A stretch of 64,000 bases of DNA from CAYFWF01 sp964346815 (GTDB taxonomy: Bacteria; Acidobacteriota; Aminicenantia; Aminicenantales; Aminicenantaceae), in NCBI GenBank assembly GCA_964346815.1, contig CAYFWF010000057.1, positions 268,266 to 332,265 on the forward strand, written 5' to 3'. A program made the position numbers and the translations under genes. Below, in pieces: positions 8,817-17,442 of this stretch (position 1 is the stretch's first letter; each line of letters starts with the position of its first letter). The notes under the pieces are model-generated. The model ran no database searches, had not been told where the DNA came from, and was given only the letters and a program-made list of their open reading frames with translations.

Positions 8817-9212
8817 TCAGGTGAGATTTTCCTGTTCCTGGGGATTTTCAAATATGTCACCCAGGAGCGCAAGAAGTTCATTGGTGTTGATCGGCTTCTC
8901 GATAAAAAAATCGGCTCCGCATTCCTTGGCTTCGAATTTAAAGGTCGTTCCTTTGTAGACAGCGGTCATGAGTATGACCTTGGTTTGAGCGAGATCGGGA
9001 TCCTGTTTGATCATCTTGCAGAGCTCGAGGCCATGTGTCTTGGGAATCAGCATGTCGCTGATCACTGCATCCGGGCGCTCTTCTTTTATGAGTTCTAATC
9101 CTTGCGATCCGTCCTGGGCACTGAGAACCTGATATTTATGGCGGGAAAGAATCATTTCGAGCATGGTGAGAGTGACTCGGTCATCGTCTATAATGAGTAT
9201 CTTTCTTTTCAC
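8817..9212 (-). CDS. Stand-alone response regulator receiver
   Basis: 131 residues made up of one CheY-like receiver. The acidic pocket is D9/D10, the phospho-acceptor is D53 (VISDMLIPKTHG), and the conserved Lys lies in FIEKPINT. There is no output domain, so it probably works by protein contact. The GTG start directly abuts the stop of the cupin gene (TAGGTG), so the two are coupled. Its VYKG...EA...GA...EKP pattern matches the receiver at 48753-49196, so the two are paralogues. No histidine kinase is nearby. Confidence 0.85.
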   Translation of the reverse strand: MKRKILIIDDDRVTLTMLEMILSRHKYQVLSAQDGSQGLELIKEERPDAVISDMLIPKTHGLELCKMIKQDPDLAQTKVILMTAVYKGTTFKFEAKECGADFFIEKPINTNELLALLGDIFENPQEQENLT

Positions 9213-9602
9213 CTATTTCCTTCCATAAATATCCTTAATGCGGATGATATCCGATTCATCCGGTTTACCGATCCATATCTCCATGATTCGGGCAGGTTTT
9301 GAACCCAGGCAGCGGACTCGGTGTGGTACCTTGCGGGATATGAATATTTCCTCATTCTCGCTTGGCTTCCACACCCGGTTTCCTGCTGTAACCTCCAGAC
9401 CTTCATCCAGGATGAACCAGAACTCACTCCGTTTGGAATGATATTGAAGAGATAAGGCCTCTCCGGGTTGAACCGTTATTATCTTGATGCTGCTGGCCAG
9501 GGCTGCGGGAAATGAACGAAATTTTCCCCAGGGCCTGATGTCTTCGTAAATCGCTTTTTTAAAGCGTTCCGTTTCTTTTTTTTCGTCAGATAAATTTGAC
9601 AA
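9213..9602 (-). CDS. Cupin protein, type II mannose-6-phosphate isomerase-like
   Basis: 129 residues similar to the C-terminal cupin half of bifunctional ManC/AlgA: RPWGKF near the start, ITVQPGEALSLQYHSKRSEFW, and IRIKDIYGR at the end. In full-length proteins this half interconverts mannose-6-P and fructose-6-P. The metal-binding set is only partly recognisable (H in LQYHSKRSE, later H in VPHRV), so activity is uncertain and a sensor role beside the receiver gene is possible. It is the first gene of the pair. Confidence 0.75.
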   Translation of the reverse strand: MSNLSDEKKETERFKKAIYEDIRPWGKFRSFPAALASSIKIITVQPGEALSLQYHSKRSEFWFILDEGLEVTAGNRVWKPSENEEIFISRKVPHRVRCLGSKPARIMEIWIGKPDESDIIRIKDIYGRK

Positions 9603-9707
9603 ATTTTACCTTTGTGTAGACAGCCATCCAGAATGAGATAGAAAGCATAAGAAATGGCTCTGAAGGGTTCTTTCCACTCTGAACACCGGCCTCAGAGCTG
9701 GGTTCGG

Positions 9708-10169
9708 CTAAAAAGGAACCTCGTCATCCTCCTCACTCTCAGTATTTGGCACAGAGCTCTCTTCTGAAGGGAATTCAGAGGATCTGGATTCGGTGAATGT
9801 TTCTTCCTCTCTTTCTACATCATCTTTTCTGCCGAGAAGGATGATGTTCTGTGCTTCGATCTCTGTGGCATATCTTTTGCTGCCCTCTCGATCCTGCCAG
9901 CTGCGTGTCCTCAATTTTCCTTCCAGATAGATTTGCTTTCCTTGAGTGAGGAACTTCTCACAGAATTCTGCCAGTTTTCCCCATGCGACGATACGATGCC
10001 ATTCTGCGCGTATGTCGCTCTCGTTGGTGCTGGGCTTGTAGAACCGTTCGTTGGTTGCCAAGGTGAATCGGGCTACAGCCCTATCTGTTTGAGGAAGATA
10101 TCTCAGCTCCGGATTTCTTCCCAATCTTCCGATAAGGATGACTTTATTCAGGCTATTGATATCTCTCAT
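9708..10169 (-). CDS. ssb: Single-stranded DNA-binding protein
   Basis: 153 residues: an N-terminal OB fold (LNKVILIGRLGRNPELRY, RAEWHRIVAWGKLAEF), an acidic/serine-rich linker, and the invariant tail DDEVPF that docks repair and replication proteins. It starts 3 bases after the cpoB stop, so it is probably read through from the Tol-Pal operon, which is an unusual neighbour for ssb. The 105 bases after its stop hold no recognisable gene. Confidence 0.94.
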   Translation of the reverse strand: MRDINSLNKVILIGRLGRNPELRYLPQTDRAVARFTLATNERFYKPSTNESDIRAEWHRIVAWGKLAEFCEKFLTQGKQIYLEGKLRTRSWQDREGSKRYATEIEAQNIILLGRKDDVEREEETFTESRSSEFPSEESSVPNTESEEDDEVPF

Positions 10170-10172
10170 ATG

Positions 10173-11060
10173 TTATGATGTCAATTCTTTGATTTTCTGT
10201 TGGGCGATCTTTGTTTCTTCTTCCAGAGGATACTTGCTGACCAAGAGCTTGAAGACAGCCAAAGCTTCGGCCTTTCTATCCAGGTTCACCAGACTTATCC
10301 CCTTTTTAAGATAAGCAGCGGGAATTTTGTCTCCAAGAGGAAAAGTGAGTATCAATTCGTTGAACCGATCGATGGCTTTTTCATATTCTTCTTGGCTGAA
10401 ATGACATTCGCCTATCCAGTAGAGCGCGTTGTCGGCAAAGGGACTTTGAGCGAAATGGTCTACGTAGATTTTGAAGCCATCGATGGCAAGCTGGAAATTT
10501 CCTTTTAAATAGTCCGCATAAGCCATGTTGTAGATTTCCTGAGGAGAAAGGTTCGGGGGAAGGGGTGATTTCTGCATTTCCTCCGATTCTTCAGCCATCT
10601 GTATTTCCTCTCCAGGTTTTTTTTCGGGCGGCGGCTCCTGAGCCTCCTCCTGTTCCTCATCTGATTCAGAGGTTTGCAGTTCCCGTTGAAGAACAGGGAG
10701 GGAGGATTCTTTAATGTCTATGAGATCTTCTGAAAACCGGGAGAGCTGCAGGCTGATCGCATCCAGTTTTTCGAGCAAAACCTGATATTGGGCAGGTAAT
10801 TTTTTCTGGTCTTCTCGAAGACTCGCTTGCTGGGTTTGAAGCTGTCCGATCAGAGAGAGAAGCTCTCCCATCTGCTGCTTTATGGTGTTGATATTCTCTT
10901 GATTTCTCCCTATTTTCTTGTCCAGTTCGAGGACCTGTTGTTTAAGCGTTTGAACGTCCTTATAGATCAATTCATAAGCTTTTTTTTCTTTATCTGTCCC
11001 GCAAAGCAGCGCAGGGATCAGAAGGAAAAGACCTATCCTTAAAGAATGTCTCTTGATCAT
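10173..11060 (-). CDS. cpoB: Cell division coordinator CpoB (YbgF)-like, Tol-Pal associated
   Basis: 295 residues with an N-terminal signal peptide (LRIGLFLLIPALLCG), a coiled-coil from about residue 30 to 100 (many heptad Gln/Leu), an acidic proline-rich linker, and C-terminal TPRs (EIYNMAYADYLKGNF, AYLKKGISLVNLDRK). This is the YbgF/CpoB architecture. In E. coli CpoB links septal peptidoglycan synthesis to Tol-driven outer-membrane constriction. It comes right after pal, its usual place. Confidence 0.87.
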   Translation of the reverse strand: MIKRHSLRIGLFLLIPALLCGTDKEKKAYELIYKDVQTLKQQVLELDKKIGRNQENINTIKQQMGELLSLIGQLQTQQASLREDQKKLPAQYQVLLEKLDAISLQLSRFSEDLIDIKESSLPVLQRELQTSESDEEQEEAQEPPPEKKPGEEIQMAEESEEMQKSPLPPNLSPQEIYNMAYADYLKGNFQLAIDGFKIYVDHFAQSPFADNALYWIGECHFSQEEYEKAIDRFNELILTFPLGDKIPAAYLKKGISLVNLDRKAEALAVFKLLVSKYPLEEETKIAQQKIKELTS

Positions 11061-11073
11061 ATATGACTTGCTG

Positions 11074-11628
11074 TTACTTGGCTATGATGGTGAATTCTGC
11101 GCGTCTGTTTTTCGCCCAGGCCGCTTCGTTATGCCCCGGATCGAGGGATTGGCTTTTTCCGTACGAGATGGTTTTCATCCTGCTGGGAGAGAGTCCGAGA
11201 GAAACCAGGTAGTCAAAGGTGCTCTTTGCCCTTTTTTCTCCCAATGCAAGGTTGTATTCCTCTGTTCCCCTCTCATCGCAATGGCCTTCGATCAAGACTT
11301 GGACGGAATCCCATTTTTTGAGCCAGGCTGCATTCTGCTCGAGAACAGGTTTGGCATCATCCCTGATGAAGTACCTGTCAAAGTCGAAGTGAATCATCTG
11401 GAGAGGTGCTTCCTGATTGATCTCTTCCAGAGATTTGCGCATGAAGATTTCCTCTTCTGTCAGTTCCGGCTCTTTGGGAGGAGTGGGTTCTTCAACCTGT
11501 TCAGCCTGGGGTTGTTCTTTGACCTGCGGGGGTGGCGGGGGAGGCGTCTCTTCGACTTTTTTCGCACAGGAGAGCATGAAACCAAAGACCAGTACACAAG
11601 CCAGCGATAGGATTAGGATTTTTTTCAT
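11074..11628 (-). CDS. pal: Peptidoglycan-associated lipoprotein Pal
   Basis: The start is set at ATG 11628 because a strong AAAGGAGGT site lies just upstream; a longer frame back to 11718 lacks this. The 184-residue protein has a lipoprotein signal with lipobox cysteine (FGFMLSC), a Pro-rich linker (ETPPPPPPQVK), and an OmpA-C domain with HFDFDRYFIRDDA, GHCDERGTEEYN and KNRRAEF, which binds peptidoglycan. It anchors the outer membrane to the wall and is recycled by TolQRA and TolB. Confidence 0.93.
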   Translation of the reverse strand: MKKILILSLACVLVFGFMLSCAKKVEETPPPPPPQVKEQPQAEQVEEPTPPKEPELTEEEIFMRKSLEEINQEAPLQMIHFDFDRYFIRDDAKPVLEQNAAWLKKWDSVQVLIEGHCDERGTEEYNLALGEKRAKSTFDYLVSLGLSPSRMKTISYGKSQSLDPGHNEAAWAKNRRAEFTIIAK

Positions 11629-11758
11629 TTGACCTCCTTTGAAGGATATTCCTTCCTGGTTTATTGAACCTTGCGCCTTTGTTATACAATCAAACATATC
11701 TTCTGTCAACAGGGTCATCGCGAATTATCGAAAAAAGTCCTCTCTCGGTATTTCGTTC

Positions 11759-13051
11759 TTATTGACGGGACCAATCGGGCAGTTTGTTTTCTCCTTTCGA
11801 TGTGAGCCTTTGAAGATTTCTCCCGTCATAATCTATGCTGTAGAGCTGTACGGTTCCATGGAGATTCGAGGAGAAGATCAGGTGCCGGCCGTCGGGGGAC
11901 CAGCACGGAGATTCGTTGCGCGCGTTGCCTTCGGTAAGTTTGATGATTTGTTTTGTGCGGAGATTCAAAACATAAAGGTCAAAGATCTGGTCGACTCGAG
12001 AAACATAGGCGATCCTGTCTCCTGTGGGCGCCCACGCAGCAGCATCGTGGTAGGTGCCCCCAAAACTGACCCGGGTGACATTGGACCCTTCGGCATCCAT
12101 GATATAAATCTGAGGGGTTCCACCGCGGTCCGAGGTGAAGGCAATCTGCCGGCTGGTAGGTGACCACGTCGGAGCGGTATCGGTGGCCTTGTTGAAGGTC
12201 ACTCTCCGGACACCTTTTCCTTCACTGGTGCATAAGTAGATCTCCGAATTTCCTCCTTCTTCTTGGGAACAAAAGGCCAGTCTTCTTCCGTCAGGAGAAA
12301 AAGCCGGGGCAAAACTCGTTCCCCTGCTGGTGACTTCGAGCCGTATTCCCTCATAGACTTTGAGCAGATACAGGATGGCATTGGCTCCCTGGTACGAAGT
12401 ATAGGCGATGGTCCTTCCGTCGGGCGACCAGGCCGGCATATAATCGATGACTCTGTTGAAGGTCAGGCGGGTTTGGTTATGCCCATCGTAATCCATCATG
12501 TAGAGCTCCCAGTTGCCGTCACGGTTGGAGGTGAAAACGATTTTCGAAGTGAAAAACGGCTGTTCTCCCCACATGCGCAGGAGTTCGTCGGCCATTTTGT
12601 GAGCGGCAAGACGAAGGAGGGACCGGTCAGCCTGATAACGTTTTCCGAATATCCCCCGTCCAGCCTTCACGTCGTAGACTTTGCCCTCGAAGACAACTTC
12701 TTCTCCATCACCGTCTGAGATCTCACCAACGAAAAGGATTTTGGCTTGTATGGTTTCCCAATCCTTGAAGTATATCTTTTCCGGATTTAATGGACGGATA
12801 TAGCTGTAGTAGCTTTTAGGAAGTTCCTGAAAGATGCGGCTGTATTTCAGATCAGAAGCCAGAGTTTGATGGAGGATTTCGGCAGCTTCTTGGGTTTTCG
12901 GTGAAGACTCATGGACGGCGAAGGGCGGTATGGCCAAAGGGATGGCCGGCATTCCTTCCTTGATGCTCAGGTAGACTTCCTGCTGTGCGGACAGGAGGAG
13001 GACCAGGAAAAGCAAAAGAATTCCGTAAAAAAAAATTCCCGTTTTTCTCAT
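11759..13051 (-). CDS. tolB: Tol-Pal translocation protein TolB
   Basis: 430 residues with an N-terminal signal peptide (GILLLFLVLLLSAQQ), a TolB N-terminal alpha/beta domain and a six-bladed propeller with repeated units such as VFTSNRDGNWELYMMDYDG, AFTSDRGGTPQIYIMDAEG and IFSSNLHGTVQLYSIDYDG. It is the periplasmic partner of Pal. Its start overlaps the end of the TolA-like gene by 4 bases. 130 bases separate its stop from the pal start. Confidence 0.95.
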   Translation of the reverse strand: MRKTGIFFYGILLLFLVLLLSAQQEVYLSIKEGMPAIPLAIPPFAVHESSPKTQEAAEILHQTLASDLKYSRIFQELPKSYYSYIRPLNPEKIYFKDWETIQAKILFVGEISDGDGEEVVFEGKVYDVKAGRGIFGKRYQADRSLLRLAAHKMADELLRMWGEQPFFTSKIVFTSNRDGNWELYMMDYDGHNQTRLTFNRVIDYMPAWSPDGRTIAYTSYQGANAILYLLKVYEGIRLEVTSRGTSFAPAFSPDGRRLAFCSQEEGGNSEIYLCTSEGKGVRRVTFNKATDTAPTWSPTSRQIAFTSDRGGTPQIYIMDAEGSNVTRVSFGGTYHDAAAWAPTGDRIAYVSRVDQIFDLYVLNLRTKQIIKLTEGNARNESPCWSPDGRHLIFSSNLHGTVQLYSIDYDGRNLQRLTSKGENKLPDWSRQ

Positions 13052-13878
13052 TTTTTATGCTCGAATCTGAGATGTATGGCCAGATACTCCTCATCGTATT
13101 CGTAGGGAAGAGGAGGAAAGGGGGCAGCGGATTGGATGGCACGGACGGCCGCCATATCGAGAGCACGAATTCCGCTTTTCTCCTCGATCTCCACTACCGA
13201 GATCTTGCCATCTTTATAGATCTTGAAATAGACCGTGGTGAACCGTTCCTCGGATGTTCCTGAACTGAGCTGGGATTTGAGCCAGTTGCTCGAGATCCGG
13301 TCCAAAAGCAGCTCCAGATAATAGGTGTAAGGAAAATTTGAAAGCCCGATCTGGGAAGAAAATTCAGAGCCAAAACCTAATCCGCCTCCAGAGCCCGGAC
13401 CCACACCGAGGCTTACTCCCGATCCAGACTCTGTCCCTTCTTCAGTGCCGGACTCGGTGCCTCCGGATGGTTTCTTCGCCGGGGGCTCCTGCTTTCGGAT
13501 GGCCGCTTTTTTCTCTGCTGGCTGCGTCCTCTCTCTCTTGGGCTTTTCCACTGGATGTCTGAGGGTGGAAAGGTTTTGTTCCTCGAGTTTGGGCGGAGTG
13601 GTGAGATCTCTTAAGGTTTCTCTGGCCGGGACCTGGGTTTCAGCGAGCTCCTCGCTTGTTTGCTCGGCAGGAGGGGAGCTTCTTCTTGCGGCTCCTCCAC
13701 CTGAAGAACCTCCTCCGCCCCCAAAGGAGATAAAATTCACGTAATGGACCATCCTTTTGCGTCTGAAGTCGGGCAGTTTTGGTGAGAGAAGGATCAGGAG
13801 GAAGAGGATGATATGGGCGGTAAGAGAAATGTATACAAATCTTTTGAACACCGGGTTGTCTCTGATAAAAGATACCAT
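13048..13878 (-). CDS. tolA: TolA/TonB-like energy transducer
   Basis: 276 residues: a single N-terminal membrane helix (YISLTAHIILFLLILLSP, about 16-33), a Gly/Pro/Glu-rich periplasmic linker, and a C-terminal TonB/TolA domain (about 185-276) with VVEIEEKSGIRALDMAAVRAI and PPLPYEY. The C-terminal domain is more TonB-like than the E. coli TolA domain III, but its place between tolR and tolB says it carries TolQR-derived force to TolB/Pal. It could also serve the TonB receptors in this window, since no separate TonB system is seen. Confidence 0.85.
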   Translation of the reverse strand: MVSFIRDNPVFKRFVYISLTAHIILFLLILLSPKLPDFRRKRMVHYVNFISFGGGGGSSGGGAARRSSPPAEQTSEELAETQVPARETLRDLTTPPKLEEQNLSTLRHPVEKPKRERTQPAEKKAAIRKQEPPAKKPSGGTESGTEEGTESGSGVSLGVGPGSGGGLGFGSEFSSQIGLSNFPYTYYLELLLDRISSNWLKSQLSSGTSEERFTTVYFKIYKDGKISVVEIEEKSGIRALDMAAVRAIQSAAPFPPLPYEYDEEYLAIHLRFEHKK

Positions 13879-13879
13879 T

Positions 13880-14314
13880 TTACCGCTTCTTCTCCGGTTC
13901 GGGCGGTTCCGTCAACAGCCCGATAACTTCCACCCCAACCTTCTTCGCGATGTCCATGATCTGGATGATATAGCCATAGTCTAGATTTTCGTCAGCTTGA
14001 ATGAAAATGACCTTTTTATCTTTTCTGAAAAAATACTGCCTCAATCTGGTTTCTAAGAGAAAGATGTTCGTCGGCTGGCCTTCTACGTGGATGTACCTAT
14101 CCGGCGTTACCGTCAGGGTCAAACCCTCTTCCGCAGGGGCGGACTGGGTTTCTGCCTGGGGAAGGTTTACGCCGATTCCCATCTTCAGCATCGGAGCCGT
14201 GACCATGAAGATGACCAGAAGGACAAGCATGACATCCACCAGGGGGGTCACGTTGATTTCAGACAGGGACGAGCCTACCTCTCTCTTGGTAATGGAGCGA
14301 AATTTAAACGCCAT
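13880..14314 (-). CDS. tolR: Biopolymer transport protein TolR (ExbD family)
   Basis: 144 residues with one membrane helix (about 23-42) carrying the proton-path aspartate D27 in VTPLVDVMLVLLVIFMV, then a periplasmic domain. With TolQ it forms the proton-driven stator of the Tol system. It overlaps tolQ by 11 bases and lies 1 base from the TolA-like gene. Confidence 0.93.
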   Translation of the reverse strand: MAFKFRSITKREVGSSLSEINVTPLVDVMLVLLVIFMVTAPMLKMGIGVNLPQAETQSAPAEEGLTLTVTPDRYIHVEGQPTNIFLLETRLRQYFFRKDKKVIFIQADENLDYGYIIQIMDIAKKVGVEVIGLLTEPPEPEKKR

Positions 14315-14990
14315 AAAGCCTCTCTGTGATTCCGAGAAATTCGATAGAAAAATCTTCCATATCTGTGATGATCTCTTTGATGCGGTGAAGATAGTGGTTG
14401 TAGGCGATGACTGCGGGGATGGCGGCGAAAAGTCCGAGTGCAGTGGCGATCAGAGCTTCGGCTATTCCTGGGGCCACAGCCTGGAGGGTATTGACTTCCT
14501 CTATGCCCAATTCTCGGAAGGAGTTCATGATTCCCCAAACCGTTCCGAAAAGGCCGATGAAAGGGGTGACACTTCCTGTGGTGGCCAGAAAATTCATCAT
14601 TCTTTCCAGCCTGGTGACCTCCCTGTTCGAGGCCTTGATCAGGGCACGGTTGATGCTTTCCAGTGTCGATGGAGTTACGGAGGATTTGGGATTGGATTTG
14701 GTGTGAAAAGCCAGGTCCTTGTATCCGGCCCGGAACAGGGTCGCCAGAGGACTGGCTTTGAATTTTTTGGCCGCCTCGTTAACTTCCAGCAAATTCTTGC
14801 TTTTTCTGAAGACGATGAGAAACTTTTTGGATTGTCTGGATGCGGTCTTAAGTGTGTTCCTCTTGAAGAGAATTACGGCCCATGAAAAGACAGAGAAGAA
14901 GAGGAGCACAACAAGAACCAGTTGAACAACCAAGCTTGCCTGAAGGATCAGTTTGAAAACGTCCATGCTACCTGATTCAAAAAGTAGCAC
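14304..14990 (-). CDS. tolQ: Biopolymer transport protein TolQ (ExbB family)
   Basis: 228 residues, first gene of the Tol operon. Three membrane segments (about 12-35, 125-150, 165-190) and the MotA/TolQ/ExbB signature around GLFGTVWGIMNSF and VAPGIAEALIATALGLFAAIPAVI are present. It forms the proton channel with TolR. The 5' region contains a TTGACT with a weak -10 (TACTTT) 17 bases on, close to the ATG. The gene diverges from trkH. Confidence 0.93.
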   Translation of the reverse strand: MLLFESGSMDVFKLILQASLVVQLVLVVLLFFSVFSWAVILFKRNTLKTASRQSKKFLIVFRKSKNLLEVNEAAKKFKASPLATLFRAGYKDLAFHTKSNPKSSVTPSTLESINRALIKASNREVTRLERMMNFLATTGSVTPFIGLFGTVWGIMNSFRELGIEEVNTLQAVAPGIAEALIATALGLFAAIPAVIAYNHYLHRIKEIITDMEDFSIEFLGITERLYGV

Positions 14991-15030
14991 ATGCCAGGGC
15001 TAAAGTCAATGTTTCGAGCCGCTTAGTCGA

Positions 15031-15059
15031 TTGACAAAGGATTGGAGAAGTAATAGATT
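15031..15059 (+). promoter_or_regulatory. Sigma70-type promoter of trkH-trkA
   Basis: TTGACA (15031-15036, perfect -35), a 17-base spacer and TAGATT (15054-15059, 4/6 -10) point rightwards in the gap between tolQ and trkH. Transcription would begin near 15066, about 44 bases before the proposed trkH start. Confidence 0.55.
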
Positions 15060-15109
15060 GGTAAAAATGATTAGTTCATGAACGATTACTGAGCAATAAG
15101 GAGTAGAAG

Positions 15110-16447
15110 ATCAAGGGCGAGAGAAGATTCCAGCCTGCCCAGGTTCTGGCCATTAGTTTTCTGATTGCAATCCTCTTGGGGACGGTCCTGTTGCTTTTGC
15201 CCTTCAGTACCTATTCCAAGCACCTGTCTTTGGCCGATGCCTTGTTCACATCTACCTCGGCGGTATGTGTCACGGGATTGATCGTGCAGGACACAGCCAC
15301 CTATTTCACACCTTTTGGACAGACCATCATCCTGATTCTTTTCCAGATGGGTGGATTGGGCATCATGACTTTTTCTACCCTGATCCTGTTGGTCGCTGGC
15401 AGAAAGGTTTCCATCCAGGAGAAGATCATCCTGCAGAAAGGGTTTCACCCGACCTCTGGGATGAATGTGAAATCCCTGGTCAGAACGATTTTTCTTTACA
15501 CCATCGCGATCGAGAGTGCGGGAACGGGCCTGCTTTTCCTGTGCTGGCACACCAAATATCCTGGACTGAAAGGTCTGTTTCGCTCCCTTTTTCATGCCAT
15601 ATCTGCGTTCTGCAACGCGGGATTTTCGCTGTTCAGCAACAGCTTCGTTTCCTTCAGAGAAGACTTGTGGATAAACGTCATCCTCATCCTTTTGATCGTA
15701 CTGGGCGGTCTGGGATTTCTGGTGCTCAGCGAGGCTGTCCACTTTTTCCCCCGCCTGATGCGCCGCCGGAAAATAAGAACGTCCCTCCATTCCAAGATGG
15801 TGTGGATTGTTACCCTTTTCTTGATCGTTGTTTCTCTCGTTCTGTTTCTTTCGATCGAATGGGACAATTCCCTGAAGGATTTTTCAGTCAAGGAAAAGAT
15901 CCTTTCCTCTCTCTTCCAGGTGATCACTCCCCGTACCGCCGGATTCAATACCATAGATCTGAATACATTGGGGTTTTCCACCATATTTCTGCTGATTTTG
16001 CTGATGTTTATCGGGGCATCGCCCGGCTCCACGGGAGGGGGGATTAAAACGAACACCTTCGGAGTCATTTTCGCCTTCATGAAGTCTAAAATAGCGGGGA
16101 GGGAATCGGTCAGTCTTTTTTACAGGACTCTCCCTCTGGAGCTGATTATGAGGGCATTTACACTTGTCACCCTAAGTATCGGATTGATTTTCCTCTCTTC
16201 TTTTGCTCTGTTTCTGACCCAATCCGGAATGAGCATGAAAGAGATTTTTTTCGAGGTGTTTTCGGCTTTTGGGACGGTCGGCCTGTCTTTAGGGATCACC
16301 CCGAAACTCACAGCAGCCGGCAAAGTGGTGATCATCCTCACGATGTTCATCGGAAGAATCGGGCCGCTAACCCTGTTGTATGCCTTCAGCCGCGAAAAAG
16401 CCCTCGGTAAGTTCGAGTATGTTGAAGAAAGCGTGATGATTGGCTAG
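15110..16447 (+). CDS. trkH: Trk-type potassium uptake membrane protein TrkH, probable non-canonical ATC start
   Basis: A K+ channel subunit with eight or more membrane helices and filter loops such as TSTSAVCVTGL and ASPGSTGGGIKT. Homology clearly runs upstream of the first usual start codon in frame (TTG 15176, inside the first membrane helix): FQPAQVLAISFLIAILLG is typical TrkH N-terminus. In-frame TAG at 15104-15106 limits the frame, and no ATG, GTG or TTG lies between it and 15176. A good AAGGAG site (15098-15103) is 6 bases before ATC 15110, which is proposed as the start (445 residues). CTG 15146 is the next alternative. A point mutation or sequencing error of an ATG is equally possible. 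Confidence 0.85.
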   Translation: MKGERRFQPAQVLAISFLIAILLGTVLLLLPFSTYSKHLSLADALFTSTSAVCVTGLIVQDTATYFTPFGQTIILILFQMGGLGIMTFSTLILLVAGRKVSIQEKIILQKGFHPTSGMNVKSLVRTIFLYTIAIESAGTGLLFLCWHTKYPGLKGLFRSLFHAISAFCNAGFSLFSNSFVSFREDLWINVILILLIVLGGLGFLVLSEAVHFFPRLMRRRKIRTSLHSKMVWIVTLFLIVVSLVLFLSIEWDNSLKDFSVKEKILSSLFQVITPRTAGFNTIDLNTLGFSTIFLLILLMFIGASPGSTGGGIKTNTFGVIFAFMKSKIAGRESVSLFYRTLPLELIMRAFTLVTLSIGLIFLSSFALFLTQSGMSMKEIFFEVFSAFGTVGLSLGITPKLTAAGKVVIILTMFIGRIGPLTLLYAFSREKALGKFEYVEESVMIG

Positions 16448-16499
16448 AATGGGTGGGAAGGGAAAAAAGAGGTAGGGAGAAAACAAGGAGATATCGGGA

Positions 16500-17150
16500 A
16501 TGAAGTTTGCTGTCATCGGCCTTGGTAGCTTCGGCGGAAATGTGGCCAAGACACTTTATGAGAAAAAGCATGAGGTCATGGCTGTGGATAAGAGTAAGGA
16601 GAAGATCGAAGAGATGAAGACTTATGTGACCCACGCAGTGCACACGGATGCTGCCATCAAGGAGAATCTTCATGCTTTGGATATCCGAGAGATGGACGTC
16701 GTGGTGGTGAGTCTGGGACCGGAGATGGAAGCTTCGATATTGACGGTGCTTTACCTCCACGAATTGGGCGTCAAGCGCATTGTCGCCAAAGCCCTGACCG
16801 AAGATCACGGCAAGATACTGGATGCGGTCGGAGCGACAGAAGTCATCTATCCGGAAAAAGATATGGCTATCAAAACAGCCCTCAGATTGAGCAATCCCAA
16901 TGTATTGGAATACCTTCCTCTCCTCAGCGGAATCGATATCCAAGAGATCGCCCCTCCTGAAAAATTCATCGGAAAGAGTCTGAGGGAACTGGATTTGAGA
17001 AACAAATACGGGATCCAGGTCATCGCCATCAAAGAAATCATCCCGGAGAGGACCACGTTTATTCCCACCGCCGATTTTGTGATCAAGGACAGTGACATCC
17101 TGATTCTGATGGGAGAGCAGAAGCAGCTCGACAAGATCGATAAGCGCTAA
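16500..17150 (+). CDS. trkA: Trk/Ktr potassium uptake regulatory subunit (TrkA/KtrA type)
   Basis: 216 residues with one RCK unit: an N-terminal NAD-binding Rossmann domain (VIGLGSFGGNVAKTLYEKKH, GxGxxG at about 7-12) and a C-terminal TrkA-C domain (about 140-216). The single-unit length is that of KtrA rather than the doubled E. coli TrkA. It gates the TrkH pore in response to nucleotides. It follows trkH after 52 bases with an AAGGAG site. Confidence 0.93.
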   Translation: MKFAVIGLGSFGGNVAKTLYEKKHEVMAVDKSKEKIEEMKTYVTHAVHTDAAIKENLHALDIREMDVVVVSLGPEMEASILTVLYLHELGVKRIVAKALTEDHGKILDAVGATEVIYPEKDMAIKTALRLSNPNVLEYLPLLSGIDIQEIAPPEKFIGKSLRELDLRNKYGIQVIAIKEIIPERTTFIPTADFVIKDSDILILMGEQKQLDKIDKR

Positions 17151-17171
17151 CTTTCTCCTTCCCCTGTTGTT

Positions 17172-17342
17172 TATCTTAGGGCATTGTCCCAAAGTGACGG
17201 GGATGAAGTATCCATCTAAGGTGAGGAGAAATGTCTTCGCTCTAGTTCAGATTTTTAGCGCCATTCCGTTGCCGCTCCGACATTTCCCTGCACCTTTATC
17301 CCGATTTTATTTCCCGTCACTTTGGGACAACCTCTATCTTAG
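17172..17342 (+). mobile_element. MITE-like non-coding element with 18-bp inverted repeats and 8-bp target duplication
   Basis: TTGTCCCAAAGTGACGGG at 17184-17201 recurs as its exact reverse complement at 17313-17330. The direct repeat TATCTTAG lies outside both ends (17172-17179 and 17335-17342), as a target-site duplication would. The inner halves also pair imperfectly (GAAATGTC near 17226 with GACATTTC near 17279), so the whole ~155-base unit folds on itself. It has no ORF. This is the anatomy of a miniature inverted-repeat transposable element moved by a transposase elsewhere; the parent IS family is not assigned. It fills most of the 292-base gap between trkA and the receptor gene. Confidence 0.75.
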
Positions 17343-17442
17343 AATGTATTTAAAACTGAATACCTTTGCTTTCAGCAAAGTTTTGGCAGTTTTTCAAAGA
17401 ATATATAACTGGAAGTTATAAACCAGAACGCTCAGTTAAGGT

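Noticed and set aside
15176..16447. trkH starting at TTG 15176
   Set aside because: This start lies inside the first membrane helix; conserved TrkH sequence continues upstream.
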